Positions 16,867 to 23,755 of a stretch of 38,441 nt of DNA are shown here, piece after piece; the first letter of the stretch is position 1; every line of letters starts with the position of its first letter. This stretch comes from a virus. A model generated the notes under the pieces. It was not told the origin of the DNA. It was given only the letters and a program-made list of their open reading frames with translations, and ran no database searches. The position numbers and the translations under genes were made by a program. The stretch lies in the IMG/VR virus record IMGVR_UViG_3300028823_000279, positions 1-38,441 of that record; one strand, given 5' to 3'.

Positions 16867-18426
16867 CTATAAAACTGAAGCAGATTGCGACATATACTGA
16901 TTATAGTCAGTTTTTTGCAGAGTGTCGATGTTTCTGTCAGCCACACGCAACGCGTGATACTGTATCCCATCGTGCAAGTCAGAAACTGGATGGTCTTTTT
17001 TCGGATTGTCTTTATATACAATTCCTTGACCTGTTTTTAATTCTTCATATTTATAATCCCTCATAAAACCAGCTCTTGCTTTTGGGCAACCTTTCCTCGA
17101 TAAGCAAAAACACATTTGCCCTGATGCATTAATTGTTGTTAGCAATGTTACAACCGCGCTTATTCTTCTATCTATTCTATTTGTTGGTGCGTCAATAACT
17201 CTCAGTCCGCATTCTTCCAAATCTTTATTTCCGCCATATGTTTTTGCGGGATCGCCAACAACAATTAAATCTTCTGGTTTAAAATTTTCTGCATTTTGTA
17301 TTAACCAGGGCGACGCTTCTAATTGATATAATTCTTTCATGGTCAAGAACATTCCCCAAAATTCTTTGATTATTCTAAGTTGACCATAAACATACTGCCC
17401 TACCACTAAAGCAGGACAAACAGTGCCATAATCTGCTGTCATAACGATAGGAAAGTCATTGTCTATTTTTATGTCTTCGACAGAATGCAGGTCATCATTG
17501 TATTGTGGAAAAACTACTTGTCCACTTCTCAATACACCATATTTTCCTTCTATAAATACCTTTATAAATTCCTTACTTTGTCCAAGCGACGCATCAAAAT
17601 AATAACCATAACCATCTTTTAGATTTTCTATATTTTCTGCTGCAGGATTTTCAACTAATTTATTTTCTTTCCACAACAAAGCGGGCGGCTGTTTATAAAT
17701 GGAATGCTTATCTGGCTTTTGAACTTCAAAAATGTCATAAATCCAGTGAGATTCATCTGGTGGATTTGTAGGCAAAATAATCTTTTTATCAAATTTTTCT
17801 GTGCATATTTGTTCAGATGGCCATCGACCAATACGCGCCTTAGCATGATTAAACACTTCTCTATCCAGTTCAGACGCTTCTTCCAAAATCGCAAAAGTCG
17901 ATTCAAAAGATTTGAGTTTCTGGATGTCGGACGGACGATTAAGAGCTAGAAACAAAACATGTAATTCTATCTCGCCATTTTTATCATTAAAATTATGAAT
18001 AAATGTAATGGGGGCTTTCATTCGCTTTTTTATGTCTCCCATATCAGCAAACCAGTTATTCCACGTCGGGATGGTTGTACTTTCGAGTTCTGGGAATGTG
18101 TTGCGAACGACAAGCACTCTCGCTCGTCTAACACCATCTAAACACGGCGGCATTAAAATTGTGTTTATGACTGCATCTATCAAACAACCAGTCGTTTTCC
18201 CTGAACCATAACAACCTACTATGATTCGAGCAAAATTTTTGTCTGCATGGAATTTTTTGAAAGTTGGCGATGGATTATATATTCTTTTATTTTCTTCATT
18301 TTCTGCATCTGGATTGATTATAAGTGTATAGTCGTCTTGCAGTTCGACATCAATCCTATTTTCTCTAGCAGCAGAAGCTTCTAAAGCACATAATCGAGTC
18401 TCAACTGATTGTGGTAATCTAAACAT
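16867..18426 (-). CDS. terL: Terminase large subunit, 519 aa
   Basis: ATPase and nuclease motor for packaging. Walker A is GCYGSGKTT at residues 71-79, Walker B is FAILEEASELD with the catalytic Glu, and the coupling segment (LPTNPPDESHWIYDIF) follows. The RNase H-like nuclease has acidic residues in VMTADYGTV, IVVGDPAKTYGG and SDLHDGIQYHAL. The length is typical of P22/Sf6-type terminases, implying headful packaging from a pac site. It works with the small subunit encoded upstream and docks on the portal. Confidence 0.95.
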   Translation of the reverse strand: MFRLPQSVETRLCALEASAARENRIDVELQDDYTLIINPDAENEENKRIYNPSPTFKKFHADKNFARIIVGCYGSGKTTGCLIDAVINTILMPPCLDGVRRARVLVVRNTFPELESTTIPTWNNWFADMGDIKKRMKAPITFIHNFNDKNGEIELHVLFLALNRPSDIQKLKSFESTFAILEEASELDREVFNHAKARIGRWPSEQICTEKFDKKIILPTNPPDESHWIYDIFEVQKPDKHSIYKQPPALLWKENKLVENPAAENIENLKDGYGYYFDASLGQSKEFIKVFIEGKYGVLRSGQVVFPQYNDDLHSVEDIKIDNDFPIVMTADYGTVCPALVVGQYVYGQLRIIKEFWGMFLTMKELYQLEASPWLIQNAENFKPEDLIVVGDPAKTYGGNKDLEECGLRVIDAPTNRIDRRISAVVTLLTTINASGQMCFCLSRKGCPKARAGFMRDYKYEELKTGQGIVYKDNPKKDHPVSDLHDGIQYHALRVADRNIDTLQKTDYNQYMSQSASVL

Positions 18427-18474
18427 TGATTTTTTTACAAGTCATGATATCATTGATTCAAACATATTCACCTT

Positions 18475-18497
18475 AGCCGCTTAGCGCGGCTTTTTTT
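18475..18497 (+). terminator. Rho-independent terminator (plus strand)
   Basis: AGCCGC and GCGGCT pair around a 5-base loop and are followed by seven T residues on the plus strand. It would stop rightward transcription coming out of the terminase region, i.e. antisense transcripts. It lies immediately before the plus-strand open frame at 18498. Confidence 0.65.
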
Positions 18498-18665
18498 ATG
18501 ACGCAAGAAAAAGAAAAAGAACAGAAAAAAGAAAAGCCTGTGACGTGCATATTTTATAAACCCGCGCACATAGAACAGCACATCTATATTACAAAGCAGC
18601 AGCTCGGTAAAACCGTCCGCAAAAAAGCTGGTGAAGTCAAAACGTTTGTGCGATCAAAACTATAG
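18498..18665 (+). CDS. Possible small basic protein, 55 aa, antisense to the late operon
   Basis: The 233-bp gap between terL and the next late gene has no leftward open frame, but rightward a 55-aa frame fills it: MTQEKEKEQKKEKP, then a more ordered part ending KAGEVKTFVRSKL. Codon content looks protein-like, but there is no ribosome binding site, and a terminator hairpin abuts the start codon. It could be a residual gene, a leaderless message or chance. Confidence 0.3.
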   Translation: MTQEKEKEQKKEKPVTCIFYKPAHIEQHIYITKQQLGKTVRKKAGEVKTFVRSKL

Positions 18666-19124
18666 ACTATTTCTGTGCCTGCGATACATCTTTTCTTCCA
18701 ACTTCTCTCTCAATTTTTCCTCGCGCGTCGGCTTAAAATATGCGCTAAATGAATACCTGCGCTTTTTCCTGAAAAAATTAACAAGGGAATCTAACTTTTT
18801 GAAAAGCCAACGCAAAGCCTTTTTGTGCTGGGGCGGCTCAAGAACAGAGCGCGACACATTGCAGTATCTGCTGACAAACTGCCGTCTTTTTGCCGATTGA
18901 GTCAAATGCGGATGGTCTATAATACCGAGTAAAACATTAGTTTCTTCTAAAACTTCATTGCCTGCTTTTTTGCGATTGCTCTGTGTGCGATACAAAAAAT
19001 CGTAGTTTTTCAGCATTAATCGCCATTCTGCTAAAATCGGGTCTTCAATAACCTTTTTTTTGCGTTTTTTCTGCACGCCAAATATAAATCGCACATCTTT
19101 GAAATTGATTTTTTCTTCCAACAT
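18660..19124 (-). CDS. Hypothetical basic protein next to terminase, 154 aa
   Basis: Start chosen at the ATG at 19122-19124 (MLEEKINFKDVRF) because it follows GAGGTGAGAA; an upstream frame to 19175 lies in the small-subunit gene. The product is very Lys/Arg-rich with helical segments (EEKLREKLEEKMYRRHRNSL at the end). It sits between the presumed small and large terminase genes and starts 5 bp after the former, so it is co-translated. A nucleic-acid-binding packaging role is possible; no family is recognised. Confidence 0.7.
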   Translation of the reverse strand: MLEEKINFKDVRFIFGVQKKRKKKVIEDPILAEWRLMLKNYDFLYRTQSNRKKAGNEVLEETNVLLGIIDHPHLTQSAKRRQFVSRYCNVSRSVLEPPQHKKALRWLFKKLDSLVNFFRKKRRYSFSAYFKPTREEKLREKLEEKMYRRHRNSL

Positions 19125-19128
19125 ATTC

Positions 19129-19491
19129 TCACCTCTTTTTTCTGTGATTTTTTTCGAGAGTGTCAAGTCGTTCATTGACTTTTCTCAAAATTTCCACGCC
19201 CATCGCCTCGCCGAGTAACTTATTATACACAAAAGCCTGCTCTTCTGTAATCTTCCTTTTTGCGTAAAGCTTCATCAGTTCTATGTGCTGCTCAGTCGCG
19301 GGGAGTTTAGTGATAGCCTCAAATTCATCGTTAACGTACGGGTCAAGATTAAGATATTTTGATATTTCTTTGATTGCCCACGGGACACCTTTCATCGCCT
19401 TTTTTATGAGCTGCAAAGATACCGCGCGGCTAACATGCTCTTTGTCCGGCAGTTTTTGCATTTTGTCTGTTGTATGCTTTTTCTTTTGCAT
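19129..19491 (-). CDS. Probable terminase small subunit, 120 aa
   Basis: Compact basic protein with helical N-terminal region (HVSRAVSLQLIKKAMKGVPWAIKEISKYLNLD) that looks like a DNA-binding fold, then a helical oligomerisation part (YAKRKITEEQAFVYNKLLGEAMGVEIL) and a basic C-tail (LDTLEKNHRKKR). It precedes terL in the late operon, as small subunits do, and has AGGTGATGAA before its ATG. Assignment rests on position, size and charge. The 154-aa neighbour is the alternative candidate. Confidence 0.55.
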   Translation of the reverse strand: MQKKKHTTDKMQKLPDKEHVSRAVSLQLIKKAMKGVPWAIKEISKYLNLDPYVNDEFEAITKLPATEQHIELMKLYAKRKITEEQAFVYNKLLGEAMGVEILRKVNERLDTLEKNHRKKR

Positions 19492-19501
19492 TTCATCACC
19501 T

Positions 19502-19518
19502 GTTCGGAAATCCCGAAC
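19502..19518 (-). promoter_or_regulatory. Short hairpin before the terminase genes
   Basis: GTTCGG and CCGAAC pair around a 5-base loop in the 30-bp gap after the 55-aa gene. The terminase small-subunit ribosome binding site follows directly in the leftward direction. With no U-tract it is unlikely to be a terminator, but it may protect the RNA or modulate translation. Confidence 0.4.
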
Positions 19519-19521
19519 GAC

Positions 19522-19689
19522 TTATTTTTTCTTCCGTTTACGCTTTTTTTGAACGCCCGCAGTCCTCAAAGCTATTGCCACTGCCTGCTTTTGAGGTTTT
19601 CCTGCCGCGATTTCTGTTCGGATATTTTGACTGATGTCTTTTTGACGCTGCTTTTTGCTCGCGCCTTTGCGTGTCTTTTTTAGTGGCAT
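19522..19689 (-). CDS. Conserved small phage protein with KPQKQAVAIA motif, 55 aa
   Basis: Starts at ATG 19687-19689 after GAGGTAACACAAA. The sequence is MPLKKTRKGASKKQRQKD, then IAAGKPQKQAVAIALR near residues 29-44 and a Lys/Arg-rich tail. The M-LK--(K)SK---S-NI--E---GKPQKQAVAIA pattern is a recurrent small basic protein in many proteobacterial phages, usually near terminase or structural genes. Its function is not established. The high positive charge suggests a DNA or RNA partner. Confidence 0.75.
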   Translation of the reverse strand: MPLKKTRKGASKKQRQKDISQNIRTEIAAGKPQKQAVAIALRTAGVQKKRKRKKK

Positions 19690-19732
19690 TTTGTGTTACC
19701 TCTTTTGTGAATTTTGCAACTTTTAATTTTTT

Positions 19733-19906
19733 TCATAAGTCTTCGATTTTTTTGCTCGGCGGCTCTATCTCAAGCTCTGTGTACCCGCACCGCGCGCACT
19801 CGCGATACCTGTAAGCGCACCCGTCGCCCTGCCAGTACGAAAAGACGTGCTGCTTGCACTTTTTGAAGCGTTCTTTGTATGCTTCGATTCTTTCTTCATA
19901 ACTCAT
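19733..19906 (-). CDS. Small zinc-ribbon-like protein, 57 aa
   Basis: Start at 19904-19906 (MSYEERIEAYKERFKKCKQH) after GAGGTAAAAA. It contains C17, C30, C37 and C40 (ECARCGYTELEIEPP), fitting a small zinc-binding ribbon with a C-x2-C knuckle. It lies between the 167-aa and 55-aa late genes and begins 4 bp after the upstream stop. Possibly a transcription or nucleic-acid accessory factor; no direct evidence for function. Confidence 0.65.
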   Translation of the reverse strand: MSYEERIEAYKERFKKCKQHVFSYWQGDGCAYRYRECARCGYTELEIEPPSKKIEDL

Positions 19907-19909
19907 TTT

Positions 19910-20413
19910 TTACCTCAAACGCTCATAGAAATCACAAATTTTTACCTGTGCTTTATCGATTTGTTTGATTGTTGCCTCAAGACTTTCCAGCGAGCGTGCG
20001 CAGATATCATGAATTTCATCGCGCAAGTTATAAAAATTTTGTCGCTCTTCTTCGCTGTGTATCACTGCCAGTCCGTAAAGACCTTTTTCCGCCTTGAGCT
20101 TTTCGACTGCATCTGATGACCTGTAAACTTCTGTCCAGCGTCCGCCAAAAGCACCGTCATCATCCGCAGAAAAGATTTTATATGCCCTCGTTTTAGAGAG
20201 AATGTCGGAGCGGAGTTGCGTTTTCTCCATATACAAAATGAAATCATTGCGAGATGGTATAGATACAGCATCACTGAGCAAGTCAGCATAGTGCTTTCTT
20301 GAGTCAGGTTCATCATCGACAAGAGCGTCCACGATCATTTTTTTGTCAGCCGCTATAGATGCAGTATCATTAAAGTCATAGCAAAACATGTACCAGTATT
20401 TTGTACCCATCAT
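19910..20413 (-). CDS. Hypothetical protein, 167 aa
   Basis: Begins MMGTKYWYMFCYDFND after GGGGAGTAAAAA, with 4-bp overlap (ATGA) with the preceding gene. The N-terminus (YWYMFCYDF) resembles that of other small early proteins here that start with a short beta strand (compare MITYTYTLYCYD at 21183). The C-terminal 60 residues are helical (NLRDEIHDICARSLESLEA). No recognised family. Second gene of the leftward late block. Confidence 0.75.
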   Translation of the reverse strand: MMGTKYWYMFCYDFNDTASIAADKKMIVDALVDDEPDSRKHYADLLSDAVSIPSRNDFILYMEKTQLRSDILSKTRAYKIFSADDDGAFGGRWTEVYRSSDAVEKLKAEKGLYGLAVIHSEEERQNFYNLRDEIHDICARSLESLEATIKQIDKAQVKICDFYERLR

Positions 20414-20694
20414 TTTTTACTCCCCGCTTTTAAAGATTTGCCGACTTTCGAAGCTACATCTCTTGCCGTGTCTGTATCTGCGACTTTTATCTTTATGCCA
20501 CGCTTCTTCGGCATCAGCACTTTTTTGAGTCTCGGGTTCGCTCGCTTTGCTTTTGCTGATGCGCGTCTCGTCGATGCCGCTAAGATTGCGCCCGCTCTTT
20601 CTTTTGCGCTTTCGTCTGAGACGCGTTGCGACTTAAGCCTTCTCGCGATTTTGGATTGCACTGTTTTAAATCCCTGATGTTTTTTCGATTTCAT
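20410..20694 (-). CDS. Conserved basic phage protein (FKTVQSKIA ... GAILAASTR family), 94 aa
   Basis: Start at the ATG at 20692-20694 (MKSKKHQGFKTVQSKIAR), with GCGAGG 8 bases upstream; an in-frame extension to 20790 needs a TTG start. The F--VQ-KIA---G-S---AGAILA-STR-AS--A--ANPRLK-V pattern recurs in small proteins of many proteobacterial phages, often near structural genes. Function unknown; it is strongly basic. It appears to open the leftward late operon. Confidence 0.7.
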   Translation of the reverse strand: MKSKKHQGFKTVQSKIARRLKSQRVSDESAKERAGAILAASTRRASAKAKRANPRLKKVLMPKKRGIKIKVADTDTARDVASKVGKSLKAGSKK

Positions 20695-20856
20695 TTTTTT
20701 GACCTCGCTGAAATTTATATCTGGATATTGTAGCACATAGTCGCATGCTCTATCTACTATGCACCACAGATCGCCGAGCTGGGCGAACAATTCATTTTGA
20801 TTTCCCCACTTTTGTTGATATTAAAGAGTTTTCAGAGAGTAATTTTATTTCGCTGT

Positions 20857-21045
20857 TTATTCCTGTTTTTTGCGCGATGAGATTGCTTTTGCGCCAAGCC
20901 TTTTGAAGCATTCTTTTGCGCTAACGTTTTTAATTTGCCGAAAATGCCTTGGCTGCATACATTTTGGGCAAATTTGTTGATAAAGGTGGTTATTTTTTTG
21001 GTATTGTAGCGAGAAAGTGCGTTTTTTACACAAAAACCTGCACAA
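20857..21045 (-). CDS. Possible zinc-knuckle small protein, up to 62 aa
   Basis: The frame contains ICPKCMQPRHFRQIKNVSAK and a basic tail ending SSRKKQE, a plausible C-P-K-C zinc element followed by helix. The start is uncertain: no clear ribosome binding site precedes any ATG, and overlapping frames (20832-21074) are also open. If real it is the first leftward gene. Low confidence. Confidence 0.3.
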   Translation of the reverse strand: MCRFLCKKRTFSLQYQKNNHLYQQICPKCMQPRHFRQIKNVSAKECFKRLGAKAISSRKKQE

Positions 21046-21099
21046 AAAAAGCGCAACCCGTCAAAACCAGCCAATGGCTTATGATTTTAGCCTTGACTG

Positions 21100-21120
21100 T
21101 GTTGATGTTTCATGTCAACA
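21100..21120. promoter_or_regulatory. Imperfect palindrome, candidate operator
   Basis: TGTTGA and TCAACA flank TGTTTCATG, 2 bp after a TTGACT hexamer. Its place upstream of the rightward operon makes it a candidate site for one of the two XRE regulators encoded at the far end of that operon. No clear -10 hexamer lies at the right distance, so the promoter itself is uncertain. Confidence 0.4.
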
Positions 21121-21129
21121 TGCCCACGT

Positions 21130-21151
21130 AGCTTGATACACAAGCTTTTTT
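21130..21151 (+). terminator. Rho-independent terminator in the early leader
   Basis: AGCTTG and CAAGCT pair around a 5-base loop and are followed by TTTTTT on the plus strand, 32 bp before the first early gene. A terminator between promoter and first gene suggests attenuation or antitermination control of the rightward operon, or a short leader RNA. Confidence 0.6.
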
Positions 21152-21182
21152 AGTAATAAAATTTTTAAAAGAGGACTACATC

Positions 21183-21587
21183 ATGATCACTTATACTTAT
21201 ACTTTATATTGCTATGATATCGTCAACGGCTCGCAGAAGCTACAGACAGCGGACACAGAAGCCGACGCACGCCAGATGCTCGCAGACCTAAGAAAAGAGC
21301 TGGTGCAGCTTGACGGCGACTATTATGAGCAGCAGCACTTAGACTACGCAGCAGAGTATCAAGACGACGATGAGATAGATAGTACAGCAAAGCCCATCTA
21401 CATCAGCGATAAGATATGCACCAGCAAAGCTGAGCTAGACGATGAGCTTATGCCTGACAGCGACTATAGTGATCAATACGGGATACTACGAGAAATCGAA
21501 AAAAAGGAGAGCCCTTGGTGCGTCAAAACTGCATTTATAGTCGGCTCGCAAGACTATGACCGCATGCAAAAGTCATCTAGTAAGTAA
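21183..21587 (+). CDS. Early hypothetical acidic protein, 134 aa
   Basis: Begins MITYTYTLYCYDIVNGSQKL after AGAGGACTACATC. Very acidic, with many Asp/Glu (YQDDDEIDSTAKP, ELDDELMPDSD), which would suit a DNA-mimic or host-takeover protein, but no family is recognised. First gene of the rightward operon. Its end (SSSK, stop, then the hairpin module) is duplicated after the next gene, which ends TSSE. Confidence 0.75.
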   Translation: MITYTYTLYCYDIVNGSQKLQTADTEADARQMLADLRKELVQLDGDYYEQQHLDYAAEYQDDDEIDSTAKPIYISDKICTSKAELDDELMPDSDYSDQYGILREIEKKESPWCVKTAFIVGSQDYDRMQKSSSK

Positions 21588-21592
21588 ACATC

Positions 21593-21660
21593 ATCTTTCC
21601 CCACACTCGTGTGGGGGTGTATTTTATTTTTTATTAAGAGGGACAACATCATGGAAAATT
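21593..21660 (+). repeat. Leader module copy 1 (hairpin, T-run, RBS, start codon)
   Basis: This about 66-bp segment recurs almost unchanged at 22264-22329: a CCCCACACTCGTG hairpin, a T-rich run, AAGAGGGACAACATC, and the first codons ATGGAAAATT. The first half also occurs at 21888-21926. Copy 1 has two extra bases in the stem. The module carries everything needed to translate whatever follows it. Confidence 0.8.
21599..21616 (+). terminator. Hairpin 1 (terminator/attenuator)
   Basis: CCCCACAC and GTGTGGGG form a near-perfect stem, followed by GTG and then ATTTTATTTTTTATT. This is terminator-like, but sits just ahead of the ribosome binding site of the next gene. It may cause partial termination, giving stepwise expression along the operon. 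Confidence 0.55.
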
Positions 21661-21896
21661 CATATTTTGTAAATTTTGGCACAGGCGCTGGCAATGAGTG
21701 GCGCGACACACTCGAGCAAGCAAAAGCATATGCGGAGGCACATCTAGCATATACACAGACTAGCATACACATCGAGCACGACGACGAGGTAGTCGCTACG
21801 CTGCCGTGGTACGGTGTGCGCGCTGGTGATGACGACGTAGTGATAGCAGACTACGCCGACTTTGGTTTTTACGGCGAGTGGACATCTAGTGAGTAA
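21651..21896 (+). CDS. Early hypothetical acidic protein, 81 aa
   Basis: Start at the ATG at 21651 (MENSYFVNFGTGAGNEW), preceded by AGAGGGACAACATC; the longer frame to 21609 runs through the hairpin and is not used. The product is acidic (HIEHDDEVV, AGDDDVVIADYADF) with an N-terminal segment GTGAGNEWRDTLEQAKAYAE, a beta-helix layout typical of tiny phage proteins. Not recognised. Very acidic proteins in early phage operons are often inhibitors of host enzymes; that is speculation here. Confidence 0.75.
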   Translation: MENSYFVNFGTGAGNEWRDTLEQAKAYAEAHLAYTQTSIHIEHDDEVVATLPWYGVRAGDDDVVIADYADFGFYGEWTSSE

Positions 21897-21907
21897 ACAT
21901 CATCTTT

Positions 21908-21923
21908 CCCCACACTCGTGGGG
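21908..21923 (+). terminator. Hairpin 2 (partial copy of the leader module)
   Basis: CCCCAC and GTGGGG around ACTC, preceded by the same GTAAACATCATCTTT seen before hairpin 1. After it the sequence diverges (GCTTGTGGGAAATGC), and a T-run appears only at 21960-21977, so terminator activity is less likely than for the other copies. Confidence 0.45.
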
Positions 21924-22003
21924 GTGCTTGTGGGAAATGCAGCGATAAAACAAGAGAGGCTTTTTTTACTTTTTTATTAATTAATTTTTAGAGGGACTGA
22001 CTT

Positions 22004-22243
22004 ATGAAACTTAAGATGAAAGAAAAAGCATATCACAGAAACGGAATCGGAGGCGAAGGTTTCCATGTAGTGAAATTTGTTTACATTGATGAATGCGATG
22101 CAGAATATCCAATGACAGCGACTATTTTCAAAAAAAAAGGGCAATGCGCTGTGCTGCAAGACAATACCAATGTCGATAACGCTTGGCGCGGGGACGAGTT
22201 TGAAAAAGAACTCAGAGAATATATAAAAGCAAAATGGCTATAA
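22004..22243 (+). CDS. Early hypothetical protein, 79 aa
   Basis: Begins MKLKMKEKAYHRNGIGGEGF after AGAGGGACTGACTT. Contains FHVVKFVYIDECDAEYPMTATIF, a beta-rich stretch, then a short helical tail (FEKELREYIKAKWL). No family is recognised; similarly laid out proteins of this length are common in phage early regions. Followed by hairpin 3. Confidence 0.75.
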   Translation: MKLKMKEKAYHRNGIGGEGFHVVKFVYIDECDAEYPMTATIFKKKGQCAVLQDNTNVDNAWRGDEFEKELREYIKAKWL

Positions 22244-22263
22244 AACTTTAACCCAAAAGATAA

Positions 22264-22329
22264 ATCTTTCCCCACACTCGTGGGGGTGTATTTTATTTTT
22301 TATTAAGAGGGACAACATCATGGAAAATT
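22264..22329 (+). repeat. Leader module copy 2
   Basis: Matches 21593-21660 except for a 2-bp shorter stem. Both copies end in the same ribosome binding site and first codons (ATGGAAAATT), although the proteins that follow (81 and 160 aa) are unrelated after the first three residues. This indicates duplication of a control segment with its start codon. Confidence 0.8.
22270..22285 (+). terminator. Hairpin 3 (terminator/attenuator)
   Basis: CCCCAC and GTGGGG flank ACTC, followed by GGTGTATTTTATTTTTTATT. Same structure and setting as hairpin 1, directly before the next gene's ribosome binding site. Confidence 0.5.
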
Positions 22330-22802
22330 TAAAATGTAACGAAACTACAGATAATTGGAAATTCCCGACGGTGCGCTTCAACGACACCATAATTTTTGAA
22401 GAACCGGGCCGCGTGATAGGGAACGTCTGCTACAGGGCTTTTTACTTTAGACTAGTTGAAAAACGCTTTGGTTGTATGTTTTTGCTAGTAAAACATGGCG
22501 GCGGAGAAGAAAGTATCTGTTTGGATTTTTTACACGATGACAAAGAAATAAGCGCGTTAAAAAAATTAACGAGCACAGAAAGATACTTGATGTTTTTCAC
22601 GATTTTTAAAGCGTACCGCAATACAAAAATGCTTTTAGAAAAGCAAACAATAGCAAAAATATTCGAAAAAAGAAAATCGAGAAAAGCACAAAAAGAACTT
22701 ATGTACATAAAATCAACAATAAAAAGAAACACATACTATGGGGGACAACACAATGACTACACAAAAACCGACGAGGCACACTGCCAAATCTTTAACTATT
22801 GA
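22320..22802 (+). CDS. Early hypothetical protein, 160 aa
   Basis: Begins MENLKCNETTDNWKFPTVRF. The first 90 residues are mixed beta (GRVIGNVCYRAFYFRLVEKR, FLLVKHGGGEESICLDFL); the C-terminal half is basic and helical (KIFEKRKSRKAQKELMYIKS). Not recognised. Its start codon and ribosome binding site belong to leader module copy 2. The next gene starts 8 bp after its stop. Confidence 0.7.
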   Translation: MENLKCNETTDNWKFPTVRFNDTIIFEEPGRVIGNVCYRAFYFRLVEKRFGCMFLLVKHGGGEESICLDFLHDDKEISALKKLTSTERYLMFFTIFKAYRNTKMLLEKQTIAKIFEKRKSRKAQKELMYIKSTIKRNTYYGGQHNDYTKTDEAHCQIFNY

Positions 22803-22810
22803 GGTGCATT

Positions 22811-23029
22811 ATGAAAAACAGCGAAAACTTTACAGTTGAAAGAATAGATTTTGAGGAACGCAACGCAAACTTACAGACAGCGGATTTAAGCACTGCAAAC
22901 TTACAGACAGCGGATTTAAGCACTACAAACTTAGATGGTCTTGATCTTACACGACCGGAAAATCGCTTAAAAATTGCAGAGATGCTTTTCGGAATCGTTG
23001 AAAAAATAAAATCTCGAAAACCGCTATAA
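22811..23029 (+). CDS. Small pentapeptide-repeat protein, 72 aa
   Basis: Start at 22811 (MKNSENFTVERIDFEERNAN) after GAGGTGCATT. Residues 19-42 form five or so pentapeptide units (ANLQT ADLST ANLQT ADLST TNLDG LDL), with leucine or equivalent at the centre of each, followed by a helical C-terminus. A 30-bp piece is perfectly duplicated in tandem within the gene, so the repeat has recently grown. It is much smaller than a functional QnrB/MfpA-type helix. It is a relative in kind of the array at 29.7-33.9 kb. Confidence 0.75.
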   Translation: MKNSENFTVERIDFEERNANLQTADLSTANLQTADLSTTNLDGLDLTRPENRLKIAEMLFGIVEKIKSRKPL

Positions 23030-23044
23030 ATTGAGGATAAACTA

Positions 23045-23209
23045 ATGGTCAAATATTACATTGAAATAACGGAAGACGAGTATCAAAATAAAATTTGCGA
23101 CGCAAATTACATCTTGCACGACTCCGCGATGCCGCTAAAAGAAAGGCATTTTTTACTAACAAACAGAACAAACGAAGAGGAAAACAAAGATGGACAAGAA
23201 AGAGATTGA
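23045..23209 (+). CDS. Early hypothetical protein, 54 aa
   Basis: Start at 23045 (MVKYYIEITEDEYQNKICDA) after TTGAGGATAAACTA. Acidic, with a short beta start then a helical part. It overlaps the following gene by 20 bp and begins 15 bp after the preceding stop. No family is recognised. The spacing and ribosome binding site support it as a real gene. Confidence 0.6.
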   Translation: MVKYYIEITEDEYQNKICDANYILHDSAMPLKERHFLLTNRTNEEENKDGQERD

Positions 23210-23438
23210 TTATACGGGCAAATTCATCGTTGAAAAATACAAAGAACTTCAGAAACTTGTAAAAAAACACGTTGAATCTAACCCGACCACTAAAGACGAC
23301 AAGATAAAATGCGCGCTCGAAGTACATTTTTTCTTAAATGAAATTTTTATGGCAGGGCGCAAATATCAAATCAAACAATTTTTAAATGGAGTATACAGTA
23401 ATGAAAATGACTTACAAATCTCACCGCTCTTTAATTAG
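23190..23438 (+). CDS. Early hypothetical helical protein, 82 aa
   Basis: Begins MDKKEIDYTGKFIVEKYKEL after GAGGAAAACAAAG. Predicted mostly helical (EKYKELQKLVKKHVE, KIKCALEVHFFLNEIF, GRKYQIKQFLNG). Overlaps the previous gene and the next by 20 and 38 bp, typical of a dense early phage operon. Function unknown. Confidence 0.65.
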   Translation: MDKKEIDYTGKFIVEKYKELQKLVKKHVESNPTTKDDKIKCALEVHFFLNEIFMAGRKYQIKQFLNGVYSNENDLQISPLFN

Positions 23439-23511
23439 CTTCACAAGCGGCTTCACGTGGGGATTTTCTCTCTGCGTGATCATGGTCGCTATCTATGTAC
23501 TCTTAACATGA
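23401..23511 (+). CDS. Small membrane protein, 36 aa
   Basis: ATG at 23401 is preceded by AATGGAGTATACAGTA. The product begins MKMTYKSHRSLISFTSGF and has one transmembrane segment (TWGFSLCVIMVAIYVLL, residues about 19-35), predicted inner-membrane. Single-TM micro-proteins in early operons may act in superinfection exclusion or membrane-associated takeover; no direct evidence. Its stop TGA overlaps the next ribosome binding site. Confidence 0.55.
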   Translation: MKMTYKSHRSLISFTSGFTWGFSLCVIMVAIYVLLT

Positions 23512-23527
23512 GGTGACGGGTGACGAA

Positions 23528-23740
23528 ATGATGAAATTTTTTGCGGTGAGTTACACAAAACCAACATACATTAACTACGAGTCGCTAAAGTATTTTACCG
23601 ACGAGCAAGGGCACGTAAAGACTTTTGCAACCAAAAGATACGCCGACCTTTTCTCAGAAAAAAACGGGGGTCATACAGTGCAACTTTGCTGCCGCGAATT
23701 TGAGGACAACGGTGACGGTACTTTAACTTGGGTTATATAA
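23528..23740 (+). CDS. Early hypothetical protein, 70 aa
   Basis: Start taken at ATG 23528 (MMKFFAVSYTKPTYINYESL) with GGGTGACGAA upstream; a GTG at 23513 in the same frame is an alternative. Pattern FAVSYTKPTYI, then ATKRYADLFSEKNGGHTVQLC, then DNGDGTLTWVI, compatible with a small alpha/beta domain. Not recognised. The GTG alternative start would overlap the preceding stop. Confidence 0.65.
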   Translation: MMKFFAVSYTKPTYINYESLKYFTDEQGHVKTFATKRYADLFSEKNGGHTVQLCCREFEDNGDGTLTWVI

Positions 23741-23755
23741 ATATAGAGGTGAACG

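Larger units (their letters stand above)
20695..21182. other. Divergent control region between late (left) and early (right) genes
   Basis: The region separates the leftward late operon from the rightward small-gene operon. It holds the doubtful zinc-knuckle frame, a palindrome-like element TGTTGA...TCAACA at 21100-21120 overlapping a TTGACT hexamer (21093-21098), and a terminator at 21130-21151. On the leftward strand TACAAT (complement of 21004-21009) is a possible -10 with a poor -35. I see no RNA gene. It is the natural place for the main early/late switch. Confidence 0.5.

Noticed and set aside
19685-19741. 18-aa leftward frame MKKIKSCKIHKRGNTKCH overlapping the zinc-ribbon gene stop
   Set aside because: It overlaps by ATGA, but only covers the ribosome binding region of the next gene; too short, with no SD.
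20700-20790. tRNA-like stretch (TAGATAGAGCATGCGACTAT on the minus strand)
   Set aside because: A D-arm-like piece is present, but there is no T-loop and no matching acceptor stem.
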